Assembly (NCBI GenBank): GCA_034440635.1 | Contig: JAOTON010000941.1 | Coordinates: 610,001-674,000 of the forward strand | Direction of reading: 5' to 3' | DNA: 64,000 nucleotides | Source of the DNA: Lepas anatifera | Taxonomy: Eukaryota; Arthropoda; Thecostraca; Lepadidae | In this document: positions 1 through 9,752 of the stretch, one piece after another | Numbering within the stretch: position 1 is the stretch's first letter | Layout: every line of letters starts with the position of its first letter | Notes under the pieces: generated by a model | Databases searched by the model: none | What the model was told of the DNA's origin: nothing | Seen by the model: only the letters and a program-made list of their open reading frames with translations | Position numbers and translations under genes: made by a program

Positions 1-57
1 GGCAAGCCGGTGCTGAGGGGGGCCAAGTTCAAACTCAACGACAACTCCACCGTGGAG
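1..57 (+). CDS. Internal exon of an unidentified gene (5' part outside window)
   Basis: Nineteen codons are open from the window edge in frame 1, ending at the strong donor GAG|GTGAGC (intron from 58). The peptide starts GKPVLRGAKFKLND. The junction is phase 0, matching the phase-0 acceptor of the exon at 263. I do not recognise the protein; no domain can be named from so short a stretch. The gene converges on the serine protease gene on the opposite strand. Confidence 0.5.
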
Positions 58-262
58 GTGAGCCGCTCAATAGAAAGTTTCACTACAGTCCATGATTTCC
101 ACCCCATCGTCGGAAAACGTCAGGAAAAGCCAGACCCTCCCCTTCAACAGAAAATGCCAGACTCCCTCGCCCTTCGTTCGCTGACGTTATATATGAACAG
201 CTCCTTGTAATAAGTATGTGACGACGTGACAGACGTGTGATTTTCGTCGTCTGTGTGGGCAG

Positions 263-355
263 ATCTCGCATCTGCGCTTCACGTTTGTCATCCACCACGA
301 GCTTGTGAAGGCGGTGCGGCACAAGTACGCCCAGACCAGCGGTACCTTCACGTGA
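263..355 (+). CDS. Last visible exon of the same unidentified gene
   Basis: Acceptor GGGCAG at 257-262 is followed by 30 open codons (starting ISHLRFTFVIHHELVKAV) and TGA at 353-355. Phase 0 agrees with the exon at 1-57, so the two probably join. The end is ambiguous: TTCAC|GTGAGC at 346-356 is also a good splice donor overlapping the stop, so this may be an internal exon of phase 2. The sequence across the stop or donor is repeated many times in the 36-bp array that follows. The product is not recognised. Confidence 0.5.
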   Translation: MSHLRFTFVIHHELVKAVRHKYAQTSGTFT

Positions 356-726
356 GCTGGTGACCACCTCTAAAGCGGTACCTTCAAGTGAGCTGGCGAC
401 CACCTCTACAGCGGTAACTTTACGTGAGTCGGCGACCACCTCTACAGCGGTACCTCCACGTGAGCTGGTGACCACCTCTACAGCGGTACCTCCACGTGAG
501 CTGGTGACCACCTCTACAGCGGTAACTTCACGTGGGCTGGTGACCACCTCTACAGCGGTACCTCCACGTGAGCTGGTGACCACCTCTACAGCGGTACCTC
601 CACGTGAGCTGGTGACCACCTCTACAGCGCTATCTTCGCGTGAGCTGGTGACCACCTCTACAGCGGCGCATTCATGTGAACTTTTAATCTCTACAGCGAC
701 GGCTTTTCATGAGCTGCTGACCTCAA
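337..726. repeat. 36-bp minisatellite starting in the exon end
   Basis: About ten tandem units of 36 bp, of the form CTCTACAGCGGTACCTCC followed by ACGTGAGCTGGTGACCAC. The first unit contains the last codons and stop/donor of the preceding exon (AGCGGTACCTTCACGTGAGC), and later units drift toward the right end. Because 36 is a multiple of three and stops are absent, both strands read as 12-residue repeats; I treat those reading frames as by-products. Confidence 0.9.
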
Positions 727-1203
727 TACCGCGCGTCAGCTGGTGTAGCTCTTGTGATTCTCCTGCCGGTAAGGCGGTGTAGTCAGTCTGCTGTGGAGGG
801 ACTGCCAGCAGATACTCTCAAAGGTCCTAGACCTCACCTCCATGGCTGGCTCGTACAGACTTGTAATGCTATGCACGGGATCCCTGTGAGCCGTACTGGA
901 TGAGCGGCCTTGCACATTGCCGGAGGTCAGCTGTACGACCGCTGGCGAAGGCCCACTATCTTACTTTAGGTCAGTTTTGTAGACATACGTCGTAAAATAG
1001 TCAAACATAGTGTGCTTATCCTCAAACAAAGTGTGCTTTGCTGCTAAGATACTTCTAATGTGCGAGAAAACATCCTTAGATGTTCTTGTGCTTTTCCCCA
1101 TTGACGAGTGGGGTGCAGACGAAAACGGTGGGCCGCCCACGGTGTAAGTGTATGCCAGCTCGGCGCTGGACACTAAACTGGTCTTTTAAGCAGATCTAGT
1201 GGA

Positions 1204-1213
1204 GGGGAATTCC
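1204..1213. promoter_or_regulatory. kappaB-like site
   Basis: GGGGAATTCC matches the Rel/NF-kappaB consensus. A 10-bp match can arise by chance; it is listed because similar sites recur at 2164 and 52876, around an immune-type protease gene. Confidence 0.25.
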
Positions 1214-2053
1214 TGTCCAAATCCCTGCTATAAGTTTCTTTTCTGCATGTCTCTAAAGCATTTGTAACTCAGGCATGCCTGTAAACAAACACAAAACAGT
1301 TATGTGAAGTGCCGTGTGTAGCGGCCTGTTTTCACCTTCCTAGAACTGTATATGAAGAAGAAAAACGACGTGATGTGTCCGCTGTGAGATGATCACCTTG
1401 GCTCCGAGATCTCTTCCAAAGACCGATCTCCCGCTCGGTTGGACGACGCGAGACCGTGGGACCACTGCGGTCGGGGCGGTCGACACGAATCCCTGTCTCG
1501 CAACAAACGGTCCTCCAGTGCTCACGCTGTCTATCCCTGCAGTGTCTTGTATCGGTTACATAAGACCTCGTACGGTTTTGATTGAACTTGCAATCGTGTT
1601 TTCCCAAATACATGATTACATTGGCAATGCATTAGTCTTGCAATGACGGGGCTGCATACTGGTACAATATTTGTGCGGACTTTGTGTTAGTTAGTCGACA
1701 TTAGTTTATCTATGAGTCTGGAAGATCTAGGTTGACATCTAAGCAAGGGAAGAAGTAGTCTTCCAAGTCTGCCAGAAAACTACTACCCCGGTGCATGAGC
1801 GGCCTCAGAGATTACTATCCGAGTGTCTGGTACGTTTTTGTCATAAATAGAAAACCCCCGTAGTCCGTTTGTAGATCCGTTCCTGGAGCGGACTAGCTCC
1901 TCATGTATCCCAGGTCGATACATCATGTTATCTGCATAACAGCATTGGACACAAGGGCAGGCTGCTATAATACATAAAATATGCAGGCTGCTATAATTAG
2001 AGCCGCCCGATCCATTCCACGTGGAATCTCTGAGTCATGGCTATGTTGAAGCG

Positions 2054-2061
2054 TATAAATA
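2054..2061 (+). promoter_or_regulatory. TATA-like box
   Basis: TATAAATA in a moderately GC-rich setting, about 110 bp before a kappaB palindrome. No convincing downstream exon is seen, so promoter function is unproven. Confidence 0.2.
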
Positions 2062-2163
2062 CCTCGACTGGAGCTGGGCTCTGAATTTACATCGGCGGTT
2101 TTACTCCGTTTACGGTGCCCCAAGGCAAGAGGGAGTTCCCTATTTTCCCCACGGCTGGCTTCT

Positions 2164-2174
2164 GGGGAATTCCC
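2164..2174. promoter_or_regulatory. Palindromic kappaB site
   Basis: GGGGAATTCCC, a perfect palindromic Rel/NF-kappaB consensus, with the related GGGAGTTCCC-like sequence about 30 bp upstream. It lies roughly 0.3 kb beyond the predicted 3' end of the protease gene, so any target is uncertain. Confidence 0.3.
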
Positions 2175-2490
2175 GGCGGAGAAGTGACGCGGACTGGCGA
2201 GTGAGTGCGGCGTACGCGGATGTCCCAGTTGGGGCAGCTGGTGGTTGGTGGCACGCGCTCGTCCTTGTGTGGGGGTGAGTCCCCGCTCCCTGGCCCCGCC
2301 CACTCACCGCCCCGTAATGGCTACTGCAGGCGGGAGGAACTGCACTCCATGCAGTTGGCAAAAGGAGAGAATGCGGCCAGTTAGTCGAGAGTTGTCTTGC
2401 GGCTTTGTTAAGGCATCGGCCTAATGACATTTCTTATCGAACCGAAGAGAAATCAGAGAAGTAATGGGAGATAAAGAGAAATATGCTGTC

Positions 2491-2496
2491 TTTATT
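2491..2496 (-). terminator. Poly(A) signal of the serine protease gene
   Basis: AATAAA on the minus strand, about 230 bp after the protease stop codon, a normal 3' UTR length. It is the first canonical hexamer seen in that direction. Confidence 0.55.
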
Positions 2497-2723
2497 GATT
2501 TGTAGCTTCACTGCCTGATGGTGTGGCTGCGACCTGGAGCCGCCTTTTACAGGCCAATCGCCCCCTCTAACAGCCCGTTCCTTGCACACTGTCCCAGACT
2601 CGCCTTAAACCATCCACTTCCGGCGATGTGCTCTACACCAAACGGCAATAAAACTCTCACCTTCCAATTATCTCCAGAAAACACCAGCTAATGCCCTCAT
2701 ATCTCCTGGCTGCCCGCCACCCT

Positions 2724-3052
2724 TCAATCTCCCCCGTATAACACCTCATCTATCCAGTCAACATACTCTACAACATAAGTATACAGACCAGGCACGCCCT
2801 CGGTGGCGCAACCTACCCCGGAGGAGACCAGGCCGACCAGCCGGGTACCGGCCGGGGTCCTCACTGTCATCGGCCCGCCGGAGTCGCCCTGACAGGCGTC
2901 CCGGGCACCACCGCCAGCACACAGCAGCTCGCTCGTCACGCCACGCGCTAACTTCCGCGAGCTGCCCGTCACGCGTCGGTAGACGCGGTCACAGCGCTCC
3001 CGCTGCCAGATGGTGATGTTGCCTCCCATCAGGGTGTCGGTCATGCTGCCAC
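2724..3052 (-). CDS. Clip-domain serine protease, exon 5 (catalytic Ser, stop)
   Basis: This is the last exon of the trypsin-like (S1A) domain. The acceptor GGCACAG precedes 3052; two bases complete a Gly codon split with exon 4, then 108 codons run to a stop. The catalytic serine lies in DACQGDSGGP. The Asp six residues before it sits at the S1 pocket position (189 in chymotrypsin numbering), predicting cleavage after Arg/Lys. C-terminal GLVSSGVGCA and the YTYVVEYVDWIDEVL helix are typical of S1A proteases. Joining to exon 4 recreates the conserved GWGATQFGG segment, which supports both splice sites. A poly(A) signal follows at 2491-2496. Confidence 0.92.
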
Positions 3053-3309
3053 CTGTGCCGCGCGGGCAGAACTTCAGCGCTGGGAGGCCGAGTCGGGCCA
3101 GGCTGGTGGCGAAGGCTGGCAGTCATTATTTACAGACTCACCCTGAATGGTAGATTTTGAACGCTTTGGATTATAGTGTATCATGTCATGTTTGCTGACC
3201 TGGGCCATGCTGCACCTTTGTTTTACAAGGTAGAAACGAATGAGCTCTGTTCTGGTTGAGGCAGCCGACTGCTGACTGCATGAGAACGAAGCTGCATCCC
3301 TGGCGTTTG

Positions 3310-3775
3310 TGGCGCCCCATTAGCGCCCCGTCTCCGCACACGACTGTGTGGCGCCCCACCCTCCCTACCAAATTACGTGACGCCCTCTCCCTCCCCACTG
3401 AATTGTGTGGCACCCAGTCATCCCCACAGAATTTCGTGGCGCCCTCTCCTCCCTAGTGGATTGTATGGTGTCCCATACTCCCCACAAAATTTCGTGGCAT
3501 GCAGTCATCCCCACAGAATCTCGTGCCTCCCTCTCATCCCTAGTGGATTGTGTGGCACCCCATCCTCCCCACAGAATTTCGTGGCACCCAGTCATCCCCA
3601 CAGAATTTCGTGGCGCCCAGTCATCCCCACAGAATTTCGTGGCGCCCAGTCATCCCCACAGAATTTCGTGTCTCCCTCTCCTCCCTAGTGTATTGTGTAG
3701 CGCTCCATCCTCCCGCACAGCATTTCGTGGCACTCCATTCTCCCCAAAGAATTTCGTGGCGCCCCTCCTTACAGA
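3310..3775. repeat. 29-bp minisatellite in intron 4, next to the exon 4 donor
   Basis: Tandem units of exactly 29 bp (starts 3571, 3600, 3629, 3658 measured on ACAGAATTTCG), with diverged 58-bp higher-order variants to the left. On the minus strand the unit reads GGCGCCACGAAATTCTGTGG, closely resembling the end of exon 4 plus its donor (GGCGCAACGCAGTTCGGTAT). The array therefore looks like repeated copies of the exon 4 / 5' splice-site junction. Confidence 0.88.
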
Positions 3776-3797
3776 ACTGTCACCCCGTCCTTCATAC

Positions 3798-4047
3798 CGA
3801 ACTGCGTTGCGCCCCAGCCGGAGACGTAGCCGCTCCTTCCGGCCAGACTGAAGCTGCCGTCGAACAGGCAGAAGGGTCGCACGTGCGGTCCGAACTGGAC
3901 GTCGCTGTCCAGCCGCAGCAGGGCCAGGTCGTGGTAGACGCTGGGAGGCCGGTAGTCGGGGTGTGGGATCACCTCCGTCACCCGGTACTCGGCTGGCGCG
4001 CTGGCCTCCGAGGAAGAGCTGAGGACCCGGTCTCCCAGACGCACCAC
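3798..4047 (-). CDS. Clip-domain serine protease, exon 4 (catalytic Asp)
   Basis: The exon is 250 nt: acceptor ATGGTGCAG, then 83 codons plus one base, with donor TTCG|GTATGA. It begins VVRLGDRV in phase 0, directly continuing exon 3 (TAAHCLQAGTPQ). The catalytic aspartate is in HDLALLRLDSD, and RPFCLF and the GWGAT motif follow at the spacing usual for S1A proteases. A slightly longer exon using an upstream AG is possible, but VVRLG directly after the His-loop is the normal arrangement. The donor lies 23 bp from the 29-bp minisatellite, whose units resemble this exon end. Confidence 0.88.
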
Positions 4048-4420
4048 CTGCACCATGGTAGGAGGACACCAGTGAGGACGCTGGTGCCGGGGTGGAACAC
4101 CGCCGCTACCGGCCAAAACTGGGGGGGGTTGTGAGTGAAATGTCAACTCCTCGCTGATAGAGAAGTACCCCGTCTAAAACCAGAAACGCGTCGGTTTCGT
4201 GATCCTTGTGATGTCTCTCACCTACTCCCGTCGGAATTGAACATTGCTCTTTTTAAAATAGAAGTATTTTCGGATAAAATTGGGGTATTAATTTTACCCG
4301 CCCCCTGCTTTCGACGCTCATGGGGGAGAGGTTGAGAGGTCACTCTGCATATAGACATCTCTGTTAAATATGGCCGTGAACTGCCTTGTAAAATTGACCA
4401 GAGCCTGCACTCTGGCGCTT

Positions 4421-5423
4421 GAGCTCAATCACCAACAGTGGCCACGCCCAGAACGGACAGGCCAAGCAGCACTGAGCTCAATCACCAGCAGTGACCACGC
4501 CCAGAACGGACAGGCCGAGCAGCACTGAGCTCAATCACCAACAGGACCACGCCCAGAACGGACAGGCCGAGCGGCACTGAGCTCAATCACCAACAGTGAC
4601 CACGCCCAAAGTAGACAGGCCGAGCGGCACTGAGCTCAATCACCAACAGTGGCCACGCCCAGAACGGACAGGCCGAGCAGCACTGAGCTCAATCACCAAC
4701 AGTGACCACGCCCAGAACGGACAGGCCGAGCGGCACTGAGCTCAATCACCAACAGTGGCCACGCCCAGAACAGACAGATCGAGCAGCACTGAGCTCAATC
4801 ACCAGCAGTGGCCACGCCCAGAACGGACAGGCCAAGCGGCACTGAGCTCAATCACCAACAGTGACCACGCCCAGAGTAGACAGGCCGAGCGGCACTGAGC
4901 TCAATCACCAGCAGTGACCACGCCCAGAGTAGACAGGCCGAGCGGCACTGAGCTCAATCACCAACAGTGGCCACGCCCAGAACGGACAGGCCGAGCAGCA
5001 CTGAGCTCAATCACCAACAGTGACCACGCCCAGAACGGACAGGCCGAGCGGCACTGAGCTCAATCACCAACAGTGACCACGCCCAGAGTAGACAGGCCAA
5101 GCAGCACTGAGCTCAATCACCAACAGTGACCACGCCCAGAACAGACAGGCCGAGCGGCACTGAGCTCAATCACCAACAGCGGCCACGCCCAGAACAGACA
5201 GGCCGAGCGGCACTGAGCTCAATCACCAACAGTGACCAAGCCCAGAGTAGACAGGCCAAGCAGCACTGAGCTCAATCACCAACAGTGACCAAGCCCAGAG
5301 TAGACAGGCCAAGCAGCATTGAGCTCAATCACCAACAGTGGCCACGCCCGGAACAGACAGGCCGAGCGGCACTGAGCTCAATCACCAACAGTGGCCACGC
5401 CCAGAACAGACAGGCCGAGCGGC
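4421..5423. repeat. 53-bp minisatellite filling intron 3, next to the exon 3 donor
   Basis: About 19 units of 53 bp, each with GAGCTCAATCACCAACAGTG, the GACCACGCCCAGAAC core and an ACAGGCCGAGCGGCACT segment. Units differ by single substitutions (GTGGCC/GTGACC, AACGGA/AGTAGA). The last unit runs into the exon 3 donor: minus-strand GTCAGTGCC at the donor corresponds to CTCAGTGCC inside every unit. The array thus begins at the first bases of the intron. Confidence 0.93.
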
Positions 5424-5429
5424 ACTGAC

Positions 5430-6329
5430 CTGCGGCGTGCCCGCCTGTAGACAGTGAGCCGCCGTCAGCATGAAGCGCTCCGAGATGAGCACGGCGCCAC
5501 AGGTCCACTGCCGGCTCTGGCTGTCCACCTCCTCGGCTGCTGCCTCCTGATAAGCCTGCCGCAGCTGCTGCCTCGAGATGCCCGGCCGCGCCTGTCCGGC
5601 CGCCGCCTGCTCCTGGTACTGCTGCCACAGCGACTCGAAGTGCGCGTCATCAATGGCCTGAGGGGAGGGAGAACGTCGCCGGCGGCCTGACCAGCGCCCT
5701 CTCTGGTGGCGTCGATGTGGCCGGAAATGCTTCCCGGGGGAGAAGAGGCGTGCCACTCCGCTCAAAAGCCAGTGGAAGAAGTTTCGTGGTCTTCTGTGAT
5801 ATCTGGGCTGCTGAAAACGGCGCCCATGCCGAAAGTTAGCTTGTTGGAAACGATTGTTTCCTCTTTGTCTTCTGTTTGGGCGCCTGTTTCTGAAGCCTTG
5901 CTGCGGAGATGGTGAAAAAGAGAACCCCCGTGTCCGAGGTGCTGGTTGAGGTCGGAGTCTAGATAACGGAGGCGAAGAGGAACCTCCTCCTCTGCTTCCC
6001 CCGCCACTCCCGCCTCCCCCAACTCCCTCTTCCACCTCCTCCACCTCCCACAGGTCCTCCCCTACCACCTCCACCTCCCACAAATGTTCCTCTCCCAACT
6101 CCTCCTCTTGCACCTCCTCCACCTCCCACAGGTCCTACCCCACCACCTCCACCTCCCACAAATGTTCCTCTCCCAACTCCTCCTCTTCCACCTCCTCCAC
6201 CTCCCACAGGTCTTCCCCCACCACCTCCTCCACCTCCAGAAAATGCTCCGCCTCCTCCGGACGATCTGGACGGCGAAGATGCCGGCACGTTTGACCTCGT
6301 ACTAGAAGCGGGTCGCACTCGATCAAGAA
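5430..6329 (-). CDS. Clip-domain serine protease, exon 3 (Gly/Arg-rich linker, catalytic His)
   Basis: The preferred start is acceptor GAACTCAG|TT at 6330-6334, because its phase 1 matches the clip exon; CCAG at about 6382 is an alternative. About 100 residues of Gly-rich repeats (GGGGGRGGVGRGTFVGG type) are followed by an Arg-rich, Pro-rich linker, an Ala/Gln-rich helix, then CGAVLISERFMLTAAHC with the catalytic His. The donor is CAG|GTCAGT. Two oddities stand out. The Gly-rich and His parts lie in different frames, explained by a 2-bp deletion near 6026 relative to the same repeat unit at about 6174. No R-IVGG activation site precedes the His segment. A strong acceptor-like CCCTCCCCTCAG at about 5660 leaves room for a hidden intron. 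Gly-rich linkers occur in some crustacean clip proteases and their homologues. Confidence 0.75.
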
Positions 6330-6369
6330 CTGAGTTCAGCGAGGGACTTGAAGAACTCGTGGTACTCAC

Positions 6370-7240
6370 AACCCCCTGGCAACAGAACGGGTGTCATTGT
6401 TCAAACAGTGGTAGTTTGTGTGCAACCAGGATGACAAGGAGCATGACTGTTTTAGCAGAAGAGCAGCATAACTTTCAAGATGTTTTGTGGTCTGCTTCCT
6501 CGAATCTTGGTTGCAAAATGTAGCTAATACACTGGGATTTATCCCAGTCTATTCTGGATGCAAAATGTAGCTAATATACTGGGATTAATCCCAGTGTGCT
6601 AGCTGCTACTATTAGTGGCGGATGTGACCAGTAGGTCAGGGGGGGGGCAAGCTGAAATCGATTAGAAAAAAACGTCACGCGGTGAGAGTATGCCACAATT
6701 TCATTGAACGGTAGGTTTTGGGGCGTAAACCCAAGTGTCGATAAGCAAAACAAAAACGTATCCGGGTCAAACATGTGGCCACAAGATGCTTGTTTTGCAA
6801 CCCAAGGCCCAATTTTAACACTGATGTTGACTGGTTCTGTTTGAAGTTGATAGTTGAAGCACCAAAACCTTGCTTATCAACTAAAAAGGAGTCGGGGCAA
6901 AAAAGATATCGACAGCTTGGAGGGTGGGGGGGGGAAGAATAGTTTTGCCCCGAGCTTTTCTGTTTGGGAGAGACAAATGCCTTTTTTGCCCCTCCCACTG
7001 GATCTGCCACTGGCTACTATATATTTGATCTGCTTGGATCAATCCCAATGTACTGACTCAATTTAGTATCCGGGATTGGAGGATGCAGGACTAAAAGCAT
7101 CTTGTCAATTTATAGTCCTGCTCCTCGGCTCAGCATTCTATAAAAAAACAGCACACTCAAATTCATTGTCTGGCTATATTGCACTTCACTGCATGGGTAA
7201 TGACAAAATATTTTGAGAACACAGTATATTGCCTGAATCT
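6370..7240. other. Intron 2 sequence with a duplicated K50-type palindrome
   Basis: No gene is seen. A direct duplication of about 43 bp (about 6511-6547 and 6553-6594) carries CTGGGATTTATCCCAG and the perfect palindrome CTGGGATTAATCCCAG (6579-6594). These contain head-to-head TAATCC/GGATTA cores of the kind bound by K50 (Otx/Bicoid-class) homeodomains. Confidence 0.4.
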
Positions 7241-8815
7241 TACAGGGCGCCCGCGAAATCGGGAGTCTGCGGATTTCCTATGGAGTCCGTGGGCTTCCAA
7301 GAACGTTTACATATCCGTGGAATTCTGACCGTTCGCCCGCGGGCCCACTGGAGAGTCCACGGAATACCTGAAACAGAGCCGGGTGGCCGCGGGCTCACTA
7401 AGGAGTCCACCGAATACCTGAAACAGAGCCGGGTAGCCGCGGAGCTCCTGGTCAATACATTTTTTGCGGACAACTTTAGGACATTCTTGTGACACAGCTT
7501 CACTCGATTTTTTTCGATGAAATGTATAATTATCCCACTGATGAATTCATCTGGGGATGGTTGTCTGAAGAAGCTCAACATTATTAAGCTTCAGATTGTA
7601 AAATGTGCTCTTGAAAGCGGAATATTTGCTAAATAAAAAGAGACAGGCAGAATGATATGTTTTCAAACCACGATCAATTGCTGTGGTTCCTAGCCTCCAG
7701 CATTTTAAGATCACATCCCCTAACAAACTGGAATAGGATAATAACATTCACAAATGAATCATTTTAAAAAAAGCCTCCTCAAACAGCATAATAAAAAATG
7801 GAGATTTTTGCCGGTCGATGGCCACATTTTGTTCATTAGGGCAGCATCCAGTTCCGCATAACTAGTGTTTAAGCTGGTGCGGTTCTTCAAAAGGCTTAGC
7901 AAATAAAGTCATTGTTCCAATTGCCCCGTGTTACATTTGACTCCCAGTCTCTCCTATTTGCTGACAGAAAATTGCCCATCTAAAAATGAAAACAATATTT
8001 TCATACCGTTTAGCTCACATTGTTTCAGCCAAACCGTTTCAGTCCATTGTTGTTGAATCTTAAGTTACAATAATTATTTTGAAGTCGCTTCTTTCCGGTC
8101 AAGGCCATAGGGTCAATGGTTAAGATGTTGAATACTCGAGGGGCCATGGGCCTTTGCATTTGCCCCTGTTGTTAGAAAGCTATAAAAATGAGTGGGTCGG
8201 GGACAAAGGTCATTCAGCCCTTATGGCTCACGTGGGGAAGGAAAACGTGACAATACGTTGGAACTGATCAATGGAGGATCATAAGCCTTGCACCTTTGAA
8301 TTTGGTTAACTATTTTGACAACCATTCCCTGTTGGATCCGCCTCTGGAGTGACCAGGGATCTTGTCGAAGAACTCGAATAAGACGACGTTACAAGAGTTT
8401 TACCAGCTTTCTTTGGACACGCGGCTATTTCGCAAGAATTCTGCGGACATCTGGCTCTGTTTCAGGCATCTCGCGGACTGCCCAATGGATTTGCGGACAC
8501 CCAGCTCTGTTTCAAGTATATCGCGGACTGCCCAATGAATCTGCTGACACCCGGCTCTGTTTCGGATATTCTGTGAACTCCCCAGTGAACCTGCGGACAC
8601 CCGGCTCACTTTCGGATATTTCGCGGACTCGTCAGTGAACCTGCGGACACCCGGCTCATTTTCGGATCTTTCGCGGACTCATCACCTGCTGACACTCAAC
8701 CGGAATTCAACGGATTGAAGAGAGCTTGTATTCTTCAGATTCCCTAGGCTATCTGTGGATGCCCTAGGAAATGCGCAGGCTTCCGGATTTCGAGGATACC
8801 CTGTAACTGTATAAC
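7241..8815. mobile_element. Foldback-like DNA element with minisatellite-bearing long inverted repeats
   Basis: The left end TACAGGGCGCCCGCGAAATC is mirrored at the right end (GATTTCGAGGATACCCTGTA), and homology continues inward for about 200 bp. Within both arms a repeat of roughly 53-60 bp (AATACCTGAAACAGAGCCGG in the left arm, its complement in the right) is tandemly amplified. The middle is A/T-rich and non-coding. A TA dinucleotide flanks both CAGGG ends, compatible with a TA target duplication. The structure is that of foldback elements; the superfamily is not determined. Confidence 0.7.
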
Positions 8816-9088
8816 ATAAGACGCCGCGATCCCCTGCTTGTGGCTTTGACAGTATCTGACGCGAAAATTATCTGCCGCATTCTCAGATTTGGCTCCTGCA
8901 TAACAAGATCACACTGCCATGTCGGGAGAGCTTGAGGTGGCGAGACAGTACCAGCTTCCGCCTGCGCTCCTGGTGACCTGTGACCGCACCCACTCCCAGC
9001 ACGTGGGATGTATGACTCACCACGCCTACAGCTGAGGCGATACTGGTCGGAGAACCGCCCACGACGAACGGCCGGTTGGTCGTCTGTC

Positions 9089-9655
9089 GCCGGCGACGGC
9101 GCGAAGGCGCTCCCTCCCCGCCGCACGCTGCAACATGGCAGCTGTAAGAGACGGAGAGGCGCTCCTTCCACGCCGCACGCTGCAACATGGCAGCTATAAG
9201 AGATGGGAAGGCGCTCCCTCCCCGCCGCACGCTGCAACATGGCAGCTGTAAGAGATGGGGACGCGCTCCTTCCCCGCCGCACGCTGCAACATGGCAGCTG
9301 TAAGAGATGGGGACGCGCTCCTTCCCCGCCGCACGCTGCAACATGGCAGCTGTGAGATGGGAAGACGCTCCTCCCCGCCGCACGCTGCAAGGTGGCAGCT
9401 GTAAGAGATGGGGAGGCCCTCCTTCCCCGCCGCACGCTGCAACATGGCAGCTGTAAGAGATGGGGACGCGCTCCTTCCCCGCCGCACGCTGCAACATGGC
9501 AGCTATAAGAGATGGGGAGGCGCTCCTCCCCGCCGCACGCTGCAACATGGCAGCTGTAAGAGATGGGGAGGCGCTCCCTCCCCGCCGCACGCTGCAACAT
9601 GGCAGCTGTAAGAAATGGGGAGGCCCTCCTTCCACGCTGAACGCTGTAGCATGGC
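9089..9655. repeat. 52-bp minisatellite, about 10 units
   Basis: Units of 52 bp containing CGCCGCACGCTGCAACATGG and CAGCTGTAAGAGATGGGGA. Spacing is exact between 9119 and 9171. Several frames are open on both strands and encode ARCNMAAVRDG-like or SCHVAACGGEG-like repeats; these follow from the repeat and are not treated as genes. Each unit holds a donor-like CTGTAAGAG on the plus strand. Confidence 0.9.
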
Positions 9656-9752
9656 AGCTATTGCAAGAGAGATCAACGCCTGTAGTGATGGAATCAAATC
9701 CTCCGGCGCACTTGCTGGTGTGGAAGGTTTGGTTCACGTGCTAGGTGTCAGA

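Larger units (their letters stand above)
727..2430. other. Gene-free stretch between converging genes
   Basis: Open frames here are short, overlap on both strands and show no splice-consistent or recognisable protein. The stretch holds two kappaB-like palindromes (1204, 2164) and one TATA-like box (2054), listed separately. The right end approaches the 3' UTR of the protease gene. Confidence 0.5.

Noticed and set aside
337..782. Mucin-like Thr/Ser-rich coding repeat (TTSTAVPPRELV)
   Set aside because: Both strands are equally open and the array follows from an exon end; no start or splice signal supports translation.
1332..1646. Overlapping frames on both strands as a possible exon
   Set aside because: No recognisable protein, no matching splice sites, and equal openness on both strands.
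3650..4146. Long minus-strand frames through the Asp exon and the 29-bp array as one protein
   Set aside because: The conserved trypsin frame is interrupted unless spliced at 3798 and 4047; the alternate frame has no trypsin motifs.
4421..5423. CRISPR-like regular array
   Set aside because: Units are contiguous 53-bp repeats with no unique spacers, and the genome is eukaryotic.
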